Assembly (NCBI GenBank): GCA_963782415.1
Contig: CAWAJT010000002.1
Coordinates: 124,001-188,000 of the forward strand
Direction of reading: 5' to 3'
Length of the DNA stretch: 64,000 bases
Source of the DNA: Bog-473 sp963782415
GTDB taxonomy: Bacteria > Actinomycetota > Acidimicrobiia > Acidimicrobiales > RAAP-2
Shown here piece after piece: positions 1 to 8,230 of this stretch. Every line of letters begins with the position of its first letter. Position 1 is the stretch's first letter. The notes under the pieces were generated by a model, which did no database searches, had not been told where the DNA came from, and was given only the letters and a program-made list of their open reading frames with translations. Position numbers and translations under genes: made by a program.

Positions 1-329
1 CACCCCCTCCGCGCTGGGGCTCTTCGAGCCGACCCCTCGTTCCCATCCTGTCACGACGTCCTCTCTCGAGGGGGGTTCCCGATGCCGGGCCCGGCAGGCC
101 GGGCCTGACGCCCGGCGGGGCGACGTGGCATGGGGGGCCGACCCCTCGGGCTGACTTGTGGACGAACGTTCCTTCCTGAGGAACCCCTATGTCAACGCCC
201 CTCTTCCCCAAGTCATCCACAGGCTGTGCCCGAAGCCGTCCCCAGCCGGAAGCTTTCGCGGCGCCAGTGGACGTGCTTTGCTCTCTGGGTGCCCGCACCG
301 AGATTCGACGTATCGCCAGGGTGGCGGCC
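1..329. other. Left-edge non-coding stretch before dcd
   Basis: No convincing gene is seen here. Two DnaA-box-like nonamers occur: TTGTGGACG near 154-162 and TCATCCACA near 222-230. A short inverted repeat, GTTCCT/AGGAAC with a 5-base loop, lies at about 168-184. An in-frame ATG at 189 would extend the following gene, but the added residues do not resemble the family. Two imperfect DnaA boxes are not enough to call a replication origin, and neither dnaA nor dnaN is visible. Confidence 0.4.
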
Positions 330-1466
330 GTGCTGAACCTGCAGCCGTCGGCCGAGGGCGTGCTCCCGGGCCAACTCCTCGAGCGGGCCATCCGGGCCGG
401 CTACATCGACGCGGGACGCTTCAACATCCCGGATGCGAACGTGCAGCCGGCCAGCCTCGATCTGCGATTGGGGGAGCGTGCGTTGCGGATCCGCTGCAGC
501 TTCCTGCCCGGCACCGATTCGGTCGAACGAAAGCTCAAGGACTACGTCCTCGACGAGATCGACCTGCGGGGCGACGGCGCCATGCTGGAAGCACGCTGCC
601 CCTACCTCATTGAACTCAAGGAGCGGCTCGACCTCCCCGCCGGATTGCGGGGCAAGGCCAACCCGAAGAGCTCGACCGGACGGATCGACGTCTTCACTCG
701 GGTCATCACGGACCACAGCGACCGGTTCGACGAAATCGCCCCTGGCTACAGCGGCCCGTTGTACCTGGAGGTCGTCCCTCTCTCGTTCGCGGTGCGGGTC
801 CGCGAGGACCTGACCCTCAACCAGCTCCGGCTCTCCATGGGCCGACCCTGGCTGACCGATGACGAGGTGCGCCACACCCATATGGAAGAGCCGATCCTGT
901 TCAGGGAGGGCAATCCTGTTCCGGTCGACGATCTGGTTCTCTCGAACGGGCTCTTCCTCGGCCTCGACCTCCGCGGCGACGAGAACGGGCAAGTCGGACA
1001 CAGCACACGCGACAGTGCGCCGCTGCTCGACCTGACCACGGGGGGCGAGGTCGACCCGCGACCCTTCTGGGATCCGGTCTTCCGCGAGGACGGTGATCGC
1101 CTCGTGCTCTCGCCGAAGCGCTTCTACCTCTTGATGTCGAACGAGGCGGTCAGCGTTCCGCCCAACCTGGCCGCCGAAATGACGGCGTACGATCCCACCA
1201 GCGGCGAGCTCCGCACGCACTACGCGGGCTTTTTCGACCCCGGCTTCGGCTTCGACCCGACCGGTGGCTTCCACGGTTCGCGCGCGGCACTCGAGGTGCG
1301 AGCCCACGACGTCCCCTTCATGGTCGAGAACGGGCAGGCGGTGTGCAAGCTGACGTTCGAGCGCATGTTGGAGGAGCCGACGTCCCTCTACGGCTCCGGG
1401 ATCGGCTCCTCGTATCAGCAACAGGAAGAGACGCTGAGCCGCTACTTCCGGCGCGCTCGGGACTAA
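330..1466 (+). CDS. dcd: 2'-deoxycytidine 5'-triphosphate deaminase, two-domain form
   Basis: Deaminates dCTP to dUTP in the cytosol for thymidylate synthesis. The product of about 378 residues is twice the size of the classic enzyme and carries two dUTPase/Dcd-type folds, like the long form known from alphaproteobacteria. The first domain shows the nucleotide-binding PKSSTGRID and the SGPLYLEV segment, whose Glu corresponds to the catalytic residue. The second domain has HYAGFFDPGFG followed by GSRAALEVRAHDVPF. The frame is open back to an ATG at 189, but the conserved fold begins just after 330, where a GTG follows a GGGTGG sequence by five bases, so I prefer GTG 330 (GTG 321 is also possible). 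It stands alone and the next gene is a surface protein. Confident in family, less so in start. Confidence 0.85.
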   Translation: MLNLQPSAEGVLPGQLLERAIRAGYIDAGRFNIPDANVQPASLDLRLGERALRIRCSFLPGTDSVERKLKDYVLDEIDLRGDGAMLEARCPYLIELKERLDLPAGLRGKANPKSSTGRIDVFTRVITDHSDRFDEIAPGYSGPLYLEVVPLSFAVRVREDLTLNQLRLSMGRPWLTDDEVRHTHMEEPILFREGNPVPVDDLVLSNGLFLGLDLRGDENGQVGHSTRDSAPLLDLTTGGEVDPRPFWDPVFREDGDRLVLSPKRFYLLMSNEAVSVPPNLAAEMTAYDPTSGELRTHYAGFFDPGFGFDPTGGFHGSRAALEVRAHDVPFMVENGQAVCKLTFERMLEEPTSLYGSGIGSSYQQQEETLSRYFRRARD

Positions 1467-1742
1467 CGCCCCGACAGCGCCGCATCCGCGAGCGCCGATT
1501 CCGCCGGCGCAGCAACCCCACGACCACCCGCCGCGCATGCACGGCACTCGGGGTCCTCAAACCCCAAAATGCGTGCAATTCCAGCGCAAATCAGCAACTT
1601 CGGATGCAGGTGGGCGAGTGGGGGCTATCACAAAGTTTGCGCACATTCGAGGTTCCCCCCCGGGGTTCGGCGTTCCCTCGGGTAAGTGGAGGGCGCGGAC
1701 CTAAGGCGGGTGTGCGGAGTTACGACGAAGGAGCAGACCTAC

Positions 1743-2528
1743 ATGAGGCGGAGACCACACAAGTCACGGAAGCCGTTGACTGCGATCGCAATCACGACAT
1801 GCGGGTTGGTGCTCGGTGCCGGCGTCGGTCTCGGGGCCGGCGTGCCACCCGCGGGCGCCGCGCCGTCACCGACCGATCTGGAGACGACGGTGCAAACCGT
1901 TCAGAACGCGGCAGCGGGCGCCCTCACCCAAGCAACTGGGTCGGCCACGCCGACCCCAGGGCCGGCGTCGAGCCCGCCACCGTCGCTGCCAGCGAGTGTC
2001 GCCGCGCCGATAACCGTGTTGTCCAACGAGCTCGGCAACACCGCATTGCCCGAGCAGCACTCGTCCAGCGGGACGAACTCGGCGAGTCAGTCATCGCCTG
2101 TCGCCAACGCCGATGCCCCGGTCAACGTCTGCTCGGTGTCAGTCGGTGTGGCCGCGGGCGCCGACAGCGGCTGCTCCACGACGTCAATGGGACTCAATCA
2201 GCCCGGTGGCGTCGCTGATGCGAATGTACCGATCACGGCGCAGGACAACGCCATCGGCCTGTTGAACCAGGCGGCGTCGGAGCTCGGTCTGTCCAGCGGC
2301 CAGACTTCGGCGTCGACGTCGCAGAATGGAGCCGTCAATGCGGATGCCCCCGTGAGTATCTGTTCGGTGAACGTCGGCCTTGTCGCCAACACATCGAGTA
2401 GTTGCAACACCACGGGCTCGAGCGGTGCCACCACGCAGACTGGAGGCGTCGACGTCGCCGTCCCGGTGACGGTCTGCGACGACATCGTCGAGATCGTCGG
2501 CAGCAGCTCGGCGAACTGTCCCCGGTAG
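1743..2528 (+). CDS. Chaplin-like secreted protein, N-terminal part (ends at in-frame TAG)
   Basis: ATG 1743 follows AAGGAG by nine bases. The N-terminus has a basic stretch, a hydrophobic segment (residues about 14-38) and AGAAPS as a likely signal peptidase site. After a Thr/Pro/Ser linker come three modules of the form [AV]-P-V-x-x-C-x13-C (around residues 125-147, 200-222 and 238-260), separated by linkers such as QNGAVNADAP. Two further segments, APITVLSNE and VPITAQDNAIGLLNQ, look like modules that lost their cysteines. The hydrophobic, Cys-paired, beta-prone modules resemble chaplins, the amyloid-forming surface proteins of Streptomyces, though the Cys spacing is shorter. TAG at 2526-2528 stops the frame, and the same frame continues for four more modules and a wall anchor (2565-3284), so this is probably the first part of one gene. 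This part alone has no anchor. Confidence 0.65.
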   Translation: MRRRPHKSRKPLTAIAITTCGLVLGAGVGLGAGVPPAGAAPSPTDLETTVQTVQNAAAGALTQATGSATPTPGPASSPPPSLPASVAAPITVLSNELGNTALPEQHSSSGTNSASQSSPVANADAPVNVCSVSVGVAAGADSGCSTTSMGLNQPGGVADANVPITAQDNAIGLLNQAASELGLSSGQTSASTSQNGAVNADAPVSICSVNVGLVANTSSSCNTTGSSGATTQTGGVDVAVPVTVCDDIVEIVGSSSANCPR

Positions 2529-2564
2529 CCCGATCCCACGAACCAGCACGGTCAGGTAGCTGAC

Positions 2565-3284
2565 GTGTCGGCACCCGTGACTGCCTGTGGCGCGGTCGTT
2601 GCAGTCGATGGCTCGGCCAGCGGCATGTGCATGCCCGACGCCGCCTTCCCGCTCAGCAACGACCTGCCGACCAGTGACGGCACCCAGAGCGCTCCGGTCG
2701 ACGGGGTGATCCCGGTCAATGCCTGCAGCGTGGTCGTCGCCGTGGCCGGGACGGCGAACAACTCCTGCGAGCCTGCGCACACCGACACGACGGCCACCGG
2801 CGATGCCCCGATCACCGCACCGCTGACGGTGTGCGCCGTCGCGGCCTCGTTGAACGGTGACGCCAATGCGTCATGCGTCGGCAGTGGGTCGACCGCCGCA
2901 CCGATCGGCACGTCGACGACACCTGGGACCGGCGCCACCATTCCGGTGACCTTCTGTGGCATTGAGGCCGCGCTCAACGGCAGTGCGGACGCGTCGTGCG
3001 CGCAGCAGACCACACCCGCGGCCACGACGCCGCCGCAGACTCCGTCCGCCGGCAGCACCGGCTCGACAACGGTGGCAGGCGCGCCACCGGTGCCCGCAGT
3101 CCTGGCATCGACCGGCACGACACCGCCGACCGTGGCGACGGCGGCGTCGGGCAGCTCGTCCTTGGCGTCGACCGGCGCACCGTTGCTCCTCGAGGTGGTC
3201 ATCGGTGGCGGTGCGCTGCTCTTCGGTCTGGCGATGAGCCGGCTCGGCCGTCGCCGGCCCCACGCCAAAGGTCTTGCTGAGTAG
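2565..3284 (+). CDS. Chaplin-like protein, C-terminal part with LASTG wall-sorting signal
   Basis: This frame is identical to that of 1743-2528, and the only interruption is TAG 2526-2528. There is no signal peptide: the frame enters directly into a module from a GTG at 2565 that lacks a good ribosome binding site. Four modules with exactly 13 residues between the cysteines follow (starting VTAC, VNAC, LTVC and VTFC). Next come a Pro/Thr/Ser spacer, a sortase-type motif LASTG near residue 199, a hydrophobic segment (about 205-227) and a basic tail SRLGRRRPH. An earlier LASTG occurs in the spacer. A protein with an anchor but no export signal makes sense only as the distal half of the upstream gene, so I read 1743-3284 as one wall-anchored, seven-module protein broken by a nonsense codon or a sequence error. 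Confidence 0.6.
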   Translation: MSAPVTACGAVVAVDGSASGMCMPDAAFPLSNDLPTSDGTQSAPVDGVIPVNACSVVVAVAGTANNSCEPAHTDTTATGDAPITAPLTVCAVAASLNGDANASCVGSGSTAAPIGTSTTPGTGATIPVTFCGIEAALNGSADASCAQQTTPAATTPPQTPSAGSTGSTTVAGAPPVPAVLASTGTTPPTVATAASGSSSLASTGAPLLLEVVIGGGALLFGLAMSRLGRRRPHAKGLAE

Positions 3285-3363
3285 CTGAGTACCAGCACGC
3301 GCTCATCGGGTACGGCACCATCGGGCGCCGTCCCGACGACGCGTCAGATGGAGGGAGGGGTCC

Positions 3364-4287
3364 ATGTCCCACGAACACGATCCGGCCGATGTGACCGGCC
3401 TGGAAGCGGTGTTCGAATCGTGCCAATTCGGGCAGAGGGTGCAGGCCGTCGTGGCCAGCCCTGGGGCCGCCGTGCGGTCGACTGTTGAGGGGATACCCGT
3501 TGCCCCGCTGGCCGAGGATGCGCCGAACAATGCTCCGAATGCACACGATGACACGCTCATGACGCTTTCGACGGACGCGTGGTCGGCCACGGACCCTGAC
3601 GCGTCGGGATCGGCCGGTGGAGGCGCAGCAGAGAGTGGGGAGCGTCCCGTTCCGTCGCCGACACCGCCGAAGCGGGGGAGCACGACATATCGCATCATCG
3701 CGGCCGCCAGCTGTGTGGCCGCACTCGTGATCGCGGGCGTCACGTCGCAGACACATCGCCAACGGACGCCGACGGTCGCCGCCCTCGGCCGTGACGCCGC
3801 CAGCGGCCACGGGCGGGGCCACGGGGGAAACGGGAGCCCGACCCTGGGTGCGCCGTCGACCGAGGCACCAGCGTCGACCGGGACCTCGAACGACTCCAGA
3901 AGTGCAAGCTCTCCGAAGCACCCGGAGGGCTCGCTCAGCGCGTCGACGACTGGTGCGCGCGGGGCGCCCGGCGCGCCCGGCCGACACGTGACGATCAGCG
4001 GGGCCGCGACGGACGACGGCACACCGCCGACGGGGTCGACGGCGCCCGGTTCAGGCGGGTCGGCGCCGCAACCCCCCGGCCCCGCCACGGCGCCCACACC
4101 ACCGGTGGCAACACTTGTGGCCAGCACGCTCAACTCTGTGGCGGCCAGCGTTTCGACGGCGACGGGACAGCTGGCAAGTTCGGTTCCGGGCGCGGCGGGC
4201 GCGGCGCCCGTGGCTGACACCGTCACGAACGCGGTCGGTGCGGCCGTGGGGAACGTGAGTCAGGGGGTCGGTTCGACAACGTCGTGA
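3364..4287 (+). CDS. Membrane-anchored Ala/Ser/Thr/Pro-rich protein of unknown function
   Basis: A strong ribosome binding site (GGAGGGAGGGG) precedes ATG 3364. The predicted 307-residue protein has a cytoplasmic N-terminal part of about 110 residues. One hydrophobic segment follows (IIAAASCVAALVIAGV, about residues 113-128), then a long low-complexity exterior rich in Gly, Ser, Thr, Pro and Ala with no catalytic motif. The N-terminus has LEAVFESCQFG, which recurs as LEEVFASRTFG in the next gene, so the two are probably paralogues sharing a small cytosolic docking or regulatory motif. It might be an anti-sigma-like or wall-spanning anchored protein, but no zinc-binding anti-sigma motif is seen. 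No function is assigned. Confidence 0.6.
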   Translation: MSHEHDPADVTGLEAVFESCQFGQRVQAVVASPGAAVRSTVEGIPVAPLAEDAPNNAPNAHDDTLMTLSTDAWSATDPDASGSAGGGAAESGERPVPSPTPPKRGSTTYRIIAAASCVAALVIAGVTSQTHRQRTPTVAALGRDAASGHGRGHGGNGSPTLGAPSTEAPASTGTSNDSRSASSPKHPEGSLSASTTGARGAPGAPGRHVTISGAATDDGTPPTGSTAPGSGGSAPQPPGPATAPTPPVATLVASTLNSVAASVSTATGQLASSVPGAAGAAPVADTVTNAVGAAVGNVSQGVGSTTS

Positions 4288-4614
4288 CAACGTGGCGCGA
4301 CCATCGAGGCACCAACGGACTCTCGCCTCGTCACGCGCCGCGGGCGCGGTGAGGATCTTGCGCTGCGTCGTTGTGACAACAGCACGACAACCAGCGCACT
4401 GTGACCGGACAATTGATGCACGACCCGTGCAGCAATCCGTTCGATTGCCGGACACACACAGCGGTTCGGACTAATTCCGGACAGATTCCCTGTTTGCAGG
4501 TATCCACGTGGGGCGCCTCGCTTTATCCTTGAACCCGAGGGGGCGTCTGGAACTCGAGAGTGGGACTCCGAGTGTCAAGGGCCCGAGCCTGACCGACGAT
4601 GGCAGTGGAGGATC
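4288..4614. other. Intergenic region upstream of 4615 gene
   Basis: No gene is supported here. It has lower GC than its surroundings, with small dyads such as CGGA-CTAAT-TCCG near 4466-4478. The stretch probably holds the promoter of the 4615 gene, but I cannot place -35/-10 elements with confidence. Confidence 0.35.
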
Positions 4615-5466
4615 ATGAGGGGGTCGAAGCCCGATTGGGCTGATGCTGGCGATCATGCGACCTTGGAAGAGGTCTTCGCATCCCGCACGTTCGGTCGTCC
4701 GCGACCGGCTCCCTCCGCGCGCGCCGTCGCTCCTGCGGTCCTCGCGTCGCCCAAGGCGTTCTTCGTCCGCAACCGTCTCATCGCATCGGGGGCGGCCGCG
4801 GCCGCAGCGTTGTCCGTCGTGGCCGGAGTGACGATCGGCCCGGGACCCATCAGTCAGTCCGCGCTCTCTTCTCACACCGGAGTCGTCGCGCCAACGCCCG
4901 CTCCCACCAGCACGCCGGTGCCCCCGGCCTCCCCAGCCGCAGCCCCGTCGACCGTTTCGTCCGGAACGGGCGAGCTCACCGGAAGCACCCAGCTCACGGG
5001 CGCGGCACAGGCGCCGCATCCGCCGTCGACCACGGTCAACGCGATCGCGGCCGGCGGCCTAGCGCCTCCACCGGTGGGCGCCACTCCGACGGCCACGCTT
5101 ATCGCCGTCGGGACGGGTTCTTCTGGAACCACCACGGGCGGGGGGAACGCCTCGACGCCGGCCGCGACGACAACGACGACGACGGTGCCGACGGCACCGA
5201 CCACCACGACGACGACCATTCCGGTCTCGTCCGCCGCCGGCGGGCCACCGCCCGCCGGCAGTGGGAACACCGGCACGGGCTCGACGGGCACCGACACCGG
5301 CTCGACCGGCACCGGCACCGGCACCGGGAACACCGGCACCGGGAACACCGGCACCGGGAACACCGGCTCCGGGAACACCGGCGGCAGCGGCCAGGATTCG
5401 GACAACGACCACGGTTCGTGGTGGTGTCGGACCCACCAGTACCACGGCCCGCAAGGTTGTCCCTGA
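4615..5466 (+). CDS. Membrane-anchored protein with Thr-rich and GNTGT-repeat exterior, unknown function
   Basis: ATG 4615 follows GGAGG closely. The 283-residue product repeats the plan of its upstream neighbour. A short cytosolic head carries LEEVFASRTFG, then come basic residues, one hydrophobic segment (about residues 60-78, SGAAAAAALSVVAGVTIG) and a disordered exterior. The exterior contains poly-Thr blocks and a tandem GNTGT/GTG repeat, encoded by about four copies of a 15-base unit near 5328-5390. It ends with a charged, Cys-containing tail (SWWCRTHQYHGPQGCP) that could form a disulfide. The repeat tract is a likely site of copy-number change. Function unknown; the conserved head motif is the only clue. 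Confidence 0.6.
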   Translation: MRGSKPDWADAGDHATLEEVFASRTFGRPRPAPSARAVAPAVLASPKAFFVRNRLIASGAAAAAALSVVAGVTIGPGPISQSALSSHTGVVAPTPAPTSTPVPPASPAAAPSTVSSGTGELTGSTQLTGAAQAPHPPSTTVNAIAAGGLAPPPVGATPTATLIAVGTGSSGTTTGGGNASTPAATTTTTTVPTAPTTTTTTIPVSSAAGGPPPAGSGNTGTGSTGTDTGSTGTGTGTGNTGTGNTGTGNTGSGNTGGSGQDSDNDHGSWWCRTHQYHGPQGCP

Positions 5467-5592
5467 TCCGGACCCTCTGACCAACAGCGATCGGGCCGCG
5501 TCGCACGACCGTCCGGGCGCGCCAGGACGCGCCACAGGCTGGTAAGCATGCAGACGTCGACACCGTCGTGTCGCGCACAAGTGAGGTCAGCC

Positions 5593-6573
5593 ATGAACTA
5601 CACGAATCTTGGAACGTCCGGGCTCCGGGTCTCGCGGGTCTGCCTGGGCATGATGGGGTTCGGCAACGACAGCGACCGGCCCTGGGTCGTCGACGAAGAC
5701 GCGGCCGAACCGATCGTCAAGGCAGCCGTTGAGGGAGGCGTGACGTTCTTCGACACGGCCGATGCCTATTCGGGCGGAGCGAGTGAGGTGGCGACGGGTC
5801 GCCTCGTGCCCAAGTTCTTGTCGCGCGACGAAGTCGTCGTCGCCACCAAGGTGTTCATGCCGGTCGGACCGGGCGAGAACGGCGGTGGCCTCAGCCGCAA
5901 GCACATCCTCTCGGGGATCGATCGGTCACTCACGCGTCTCAACATGGACTACGTCGACCTCTACCAGATCCACCGGTGGGATCCCCGGACGCCGATTGAA
6001 GAGACGATGGAGGCGCTGCACGATGTGGTGCGGGCGGGGAAGGCTCGTTACATCGGGGCCAGCAGCATGTTCTCCTGGCAGTTCGCCAAGGCGCAGCACA
6101 CGGCCGAGGCGCACGGGTGGACGAAGTTCGTCTCCATGCAGAACCACTACAACCTCGTCTACCGCGAAGAGGAGCGCGAGATGATCCCGCTCTGTCTCGA
6201 CCAGGGTGTGGGGTGCATCCCGTGGAGCCCCCTCGCCCGGGGGATGCTGGCCGGCACCCGGACCCGCGACGGTGGCCGGCACACGACCCGCTCGAGCACC
6301 GACGCGTTCACGGACTACCTCTACGACCAGCCGACCGATTTCGACGTGGTCGACGCCGTGGCCGAGGTGGCCGCCGCCCGCGCCGTCACGCCGGCACAGG
6401 TCGCGCTCGCCTGGTTGCTGGCCAAGCCGGGCGTGACAGCACCGATCGTCGGCGCCACCAAGAAGCGGCACCTGAAGGAGGCGCTGGTCGCCGAGGAGCT
6501 GCGACTGTCCGACGACGAGATGGCGGCGGTGGAGAAGCCCTACGTGCCGCACCCTGTCCTGGGACACTTCTAG
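5593..6573 (+). CDS. Aldo/keto reductase
   Basis: A cytosolic NADPH-dependent oxidoreductase of the aldo/keto reductase superfamily (TIM barrel), 326 residues, a usual length. The catalytic tetrad is visible: Asp and Tyr in DTADAYSGG, Lys in VVVATKVF and His in LYQIHRWD. The C-terminal cofactor region PIVGATKKRHLKEAL is present. The start at ATG 5593 (MNYTNLGTSGLRVSRV) matches the usual N-terminus of the YajO/YghZ-like branch; an upstream ATG at 5548 adds non-conserved residues. The natural substrate cannot be read from sequence. It is followed 71 bases downstream by an acyl-CoA synthetase in the same direction, and an operon is possible but not shown. Confidence 0.85.
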   Translation: MNYTNLGTSGLRVSRVCLGMMGFGNDSDRPWVVDEDAAEPIVKAAVEGGVTFFDTADAYSGGASEVATGRLVPKFLSRDEVVVATKVFMPVGPGENGGGLSRKHILSGIDRSLTRLNMDYVDLYQIHRWDPRTPIEETMEALHDVVRAGKARYIGASSMFSWQFAKAQHTAEAHGWTKFVSMQNHYNLVYREEEREMIPLCLDQGVGCIPWSPLARGMLAGTRTRDGGRHTTRSSTDAFTDYLYDQPTDFDVVDAVAEVAAARAVTPAQVALAWLLAKPGVTAPIVGATKKRHLKEALVAEELRLSDDEMAAVEKPYVPHPVLGHF

Positions 6574-6644
6574 GGAAGCCGACGGGAGCTCTCCGCTAGG
6601 GTCGCTTCGCCGGCAGCGTCGCACAGCACAGATCGGGGGGTCGC

Positions 6645-8192
6645 ATGCAGGTTCCACTCACGGTGGCGGACTTCCTCAACCGGGCCGCGTTGGTCTATGG
6701 CCACCGGACCGCCGTGATCGACGAACCAGCGGTACCGGGAACCTACGGCACGCTCACCTACGGCGAGCTCGAGGCGCGGGCCCGCGGCATGGCCCTGGCC
6801 CTCGATGACCTCGGCGTCGGACACGGCGAGCGCGTCGCCATCGTCAGCCCCAATTCCGGGCGGTTCCTGACCGCCTACTTCGGTGTGAGCGGCTTCGGAC
6901 GCGCCCTCGTGCCCATCAACTTCCGGTTGACGGGCGACGAGATCGCCTACGTCGTGGAGCACTCCGGGGCGTCGGTCCTCCTGTACGACCCGGATCTGGC
7001 CGGCGAGGTGGACACCATCAAGGTGGCCCACCGCTTCTGCCTCGACGGCACCGAGGACGCCGCGCTCTTCGCGCCGGCCCCGGCAGGTGCGATGCCGCGG
7101 GAATGGGCGGCCGACGAGAACGCCACGTGCTCGGTCAACTACACGTCGGGCACGACGGCCCGACCCAAGGGTGTGCAGCTGACGCAGCGCAACTGTTGGC
7201 TCAACGCCGCCACATTCGGCTGGCACACCGGTGTGAGCGACCGCGACGTGCTCATGCACACGTTGCCGATGTTCCACTGCAACGGCTGGGGGATGCCGTA
7301 CGCGGTGACGGGCATGGGTGGCATGCACGTGATCCAGCGCAGAATCGACGGAGAGGAGATCCTCTCGCGGATTGAAGAACACGCGGTCACGCTGCTGTGC
7401 GGCGCGCCGGCGGTCGTAGCCGCCATTCTCGGCGCGGCGGAGGTCCGTGCCGACGAGGGCCGCGCCACACCCGGACACGGCTCCGTGCGCATCGTGGTGG
7501 CGGGAGCCCCACCACCGTCCAAGACGATCGAGCGCGTTGCGTCCGAGCTGGGCTGGGAGTTCATTCAGATTTACGGCCTCACCGAGACCGCACCGTTGCT
7601 GACCATCAACCGAACACCGGCGGAGTGGGACGACCTCGACACCGCCGAACGCTCCCAGCTGCTCAGCCGGGCCGGCACCCCGGCGCTCGGGGTGCAAATG
7701 GACGTCGACGTCGACGGCGAAGTCCTGGCGCGTTCGAACCACGTCTTCGCCGGCTACTGGGAGCAGCCTGATGAGACGGCCGCCGCGCTGGCGGGTGGCT
7801 GGTTCCACACCGGTGACGGCGGCTATTTCGACGGGGCCTACGTCGTGATCTCGGACCGCAAGAAGGACGTCATCATCACCGGCGGCGAGAACGTCTCGTC
7901 GATCGAGGTCGAGGACTGCCTCTACCAGCACGACGCGGTGGCCGAGGTGGCCGTGATCGGGGTGCCCGACGAGAAGTGGGGCGAGACGATCAAGGCATTG
8001 GTCGTCGTGCGCGAGGGATCGACCGCGACCGAGGCCGAGCTCATCGCGCACTGCCGGGAACGGCTGGCCCACTTCAAGGCGCCGACCAGCGTGGAGTGGC
8101 GCACGTCACTCGACCGCACGGCCACGGGCAAACTGCAGAAGTACAAGTTGCGCCAGCCCTACTGGGGGGGCAGGGGGAAGTTCGTCAACTGA
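6645..8192 (+). CDS. AMP-forming acyl-CoA synthetase (FadD-like)
   Basis: Activates a carboxylic acid to its acyl-AMP and then the CoA thioester. The 515-residue length is typical of the ANL superfamily. Visible signatures are the P-loop-like YTSGTTARPKGV (about residue 165), YGLTET (about 310), the adenylate-binding GWFHTGDGGYF, the hinge region SDRKKDVIITGGENVSS, and the catalytic C-terminal lysine in TATGKLQKYKLR. The start ATG 6645 follows a GGGGGG stretch. The chain-length preference is not evident; the branch looks like the medium/long-chain fatty acyl or aryl acid ligases common in actinobacterial lipid degradation. A thiolase is encoded elsewhere in the window (51876), but not in an operon with it. 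Confidence 0.85.
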   Translation: MQVPLTVADFLNRAALVYGHRTAVIDEPAVPGTYGTLTYGELEARARGMALALDDLGVGHGERVAIVSPNSGRFLTAYFGVSGFGRALVPINFRLTGDEIAYVVEHSGASVLLYDPDLAGEVDTIKVAHRFCLDGTEDAALFAPAPAGAMPREWAADENATCSVNYTSGTTARPKGVQLTQRNCWLNAATFGWHTGVSDRDVLMHTLPMFHCNGWGMPYAVTGMGGMHVIQRRIDGEEILSRIEEHAVTLLCGAPAVVAAILGAAEVRADEGRATPGHGSVRIVVAGAPPPSKTIERVASELGWEFIQIYGLTETAPLLTINRTPAEWDDLDTAERSQLLSRAGTPALGVQMDVDVDGEVLARSNHVFAGYWEQPDETAAALAGGWFHTGDGGYFDGAYVVISDRKKDVIITGGENVSSIEVEDCLYQHDAVAEVAVIGVPDEKWGETIKALVVVREGSTATEAELIAHCRERLAHFKAPTSVEWRTSLDRTATGKLQKYKLRQPYWGGRGKFVN

Positions 8193-8200
8193 TGTGGATC

Positions 8201-8216
8201 GGACCCTCCGGGGTCC
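8201..8216. terminator. Possible bidirectional terminator hairpin
   Basis: GGACCC-TCCG-GGGTCC forms a perfect six-pair hairpin in the 38 bases between the convergent acyl-CoA synthetase and RNase D genes. There is no U tract, which is common for hairpin terminators in GC-rich actinobacteria. Position is the main support. Confidence 0.4.
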
Positions 8217-8230
8217 CCGCACCCGAGCCC

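Noticed and set aside
1..329. Replication origin at the left edge.
   Set aside because: Only two imperfect DnaA-like boxes, no AT-rich segment and no dnaA/dnaN nearby.
213..1547. Long antisense open frame over dcd, and similar ones at 6570-8072, 15242-16978 and 51952-52623.
   Set aside because: They are rich in Arg, Gly, His and Val without family motifs, as expected for the mirror of GC-rich genes. The opposite strand has clear protein families.
5099..5578. Antisense Cys-rich peptide with many CRCS repeats.
   Set aside because: It is the mirror of the GNTGT repeat of the 4615 gene and has no independent support.
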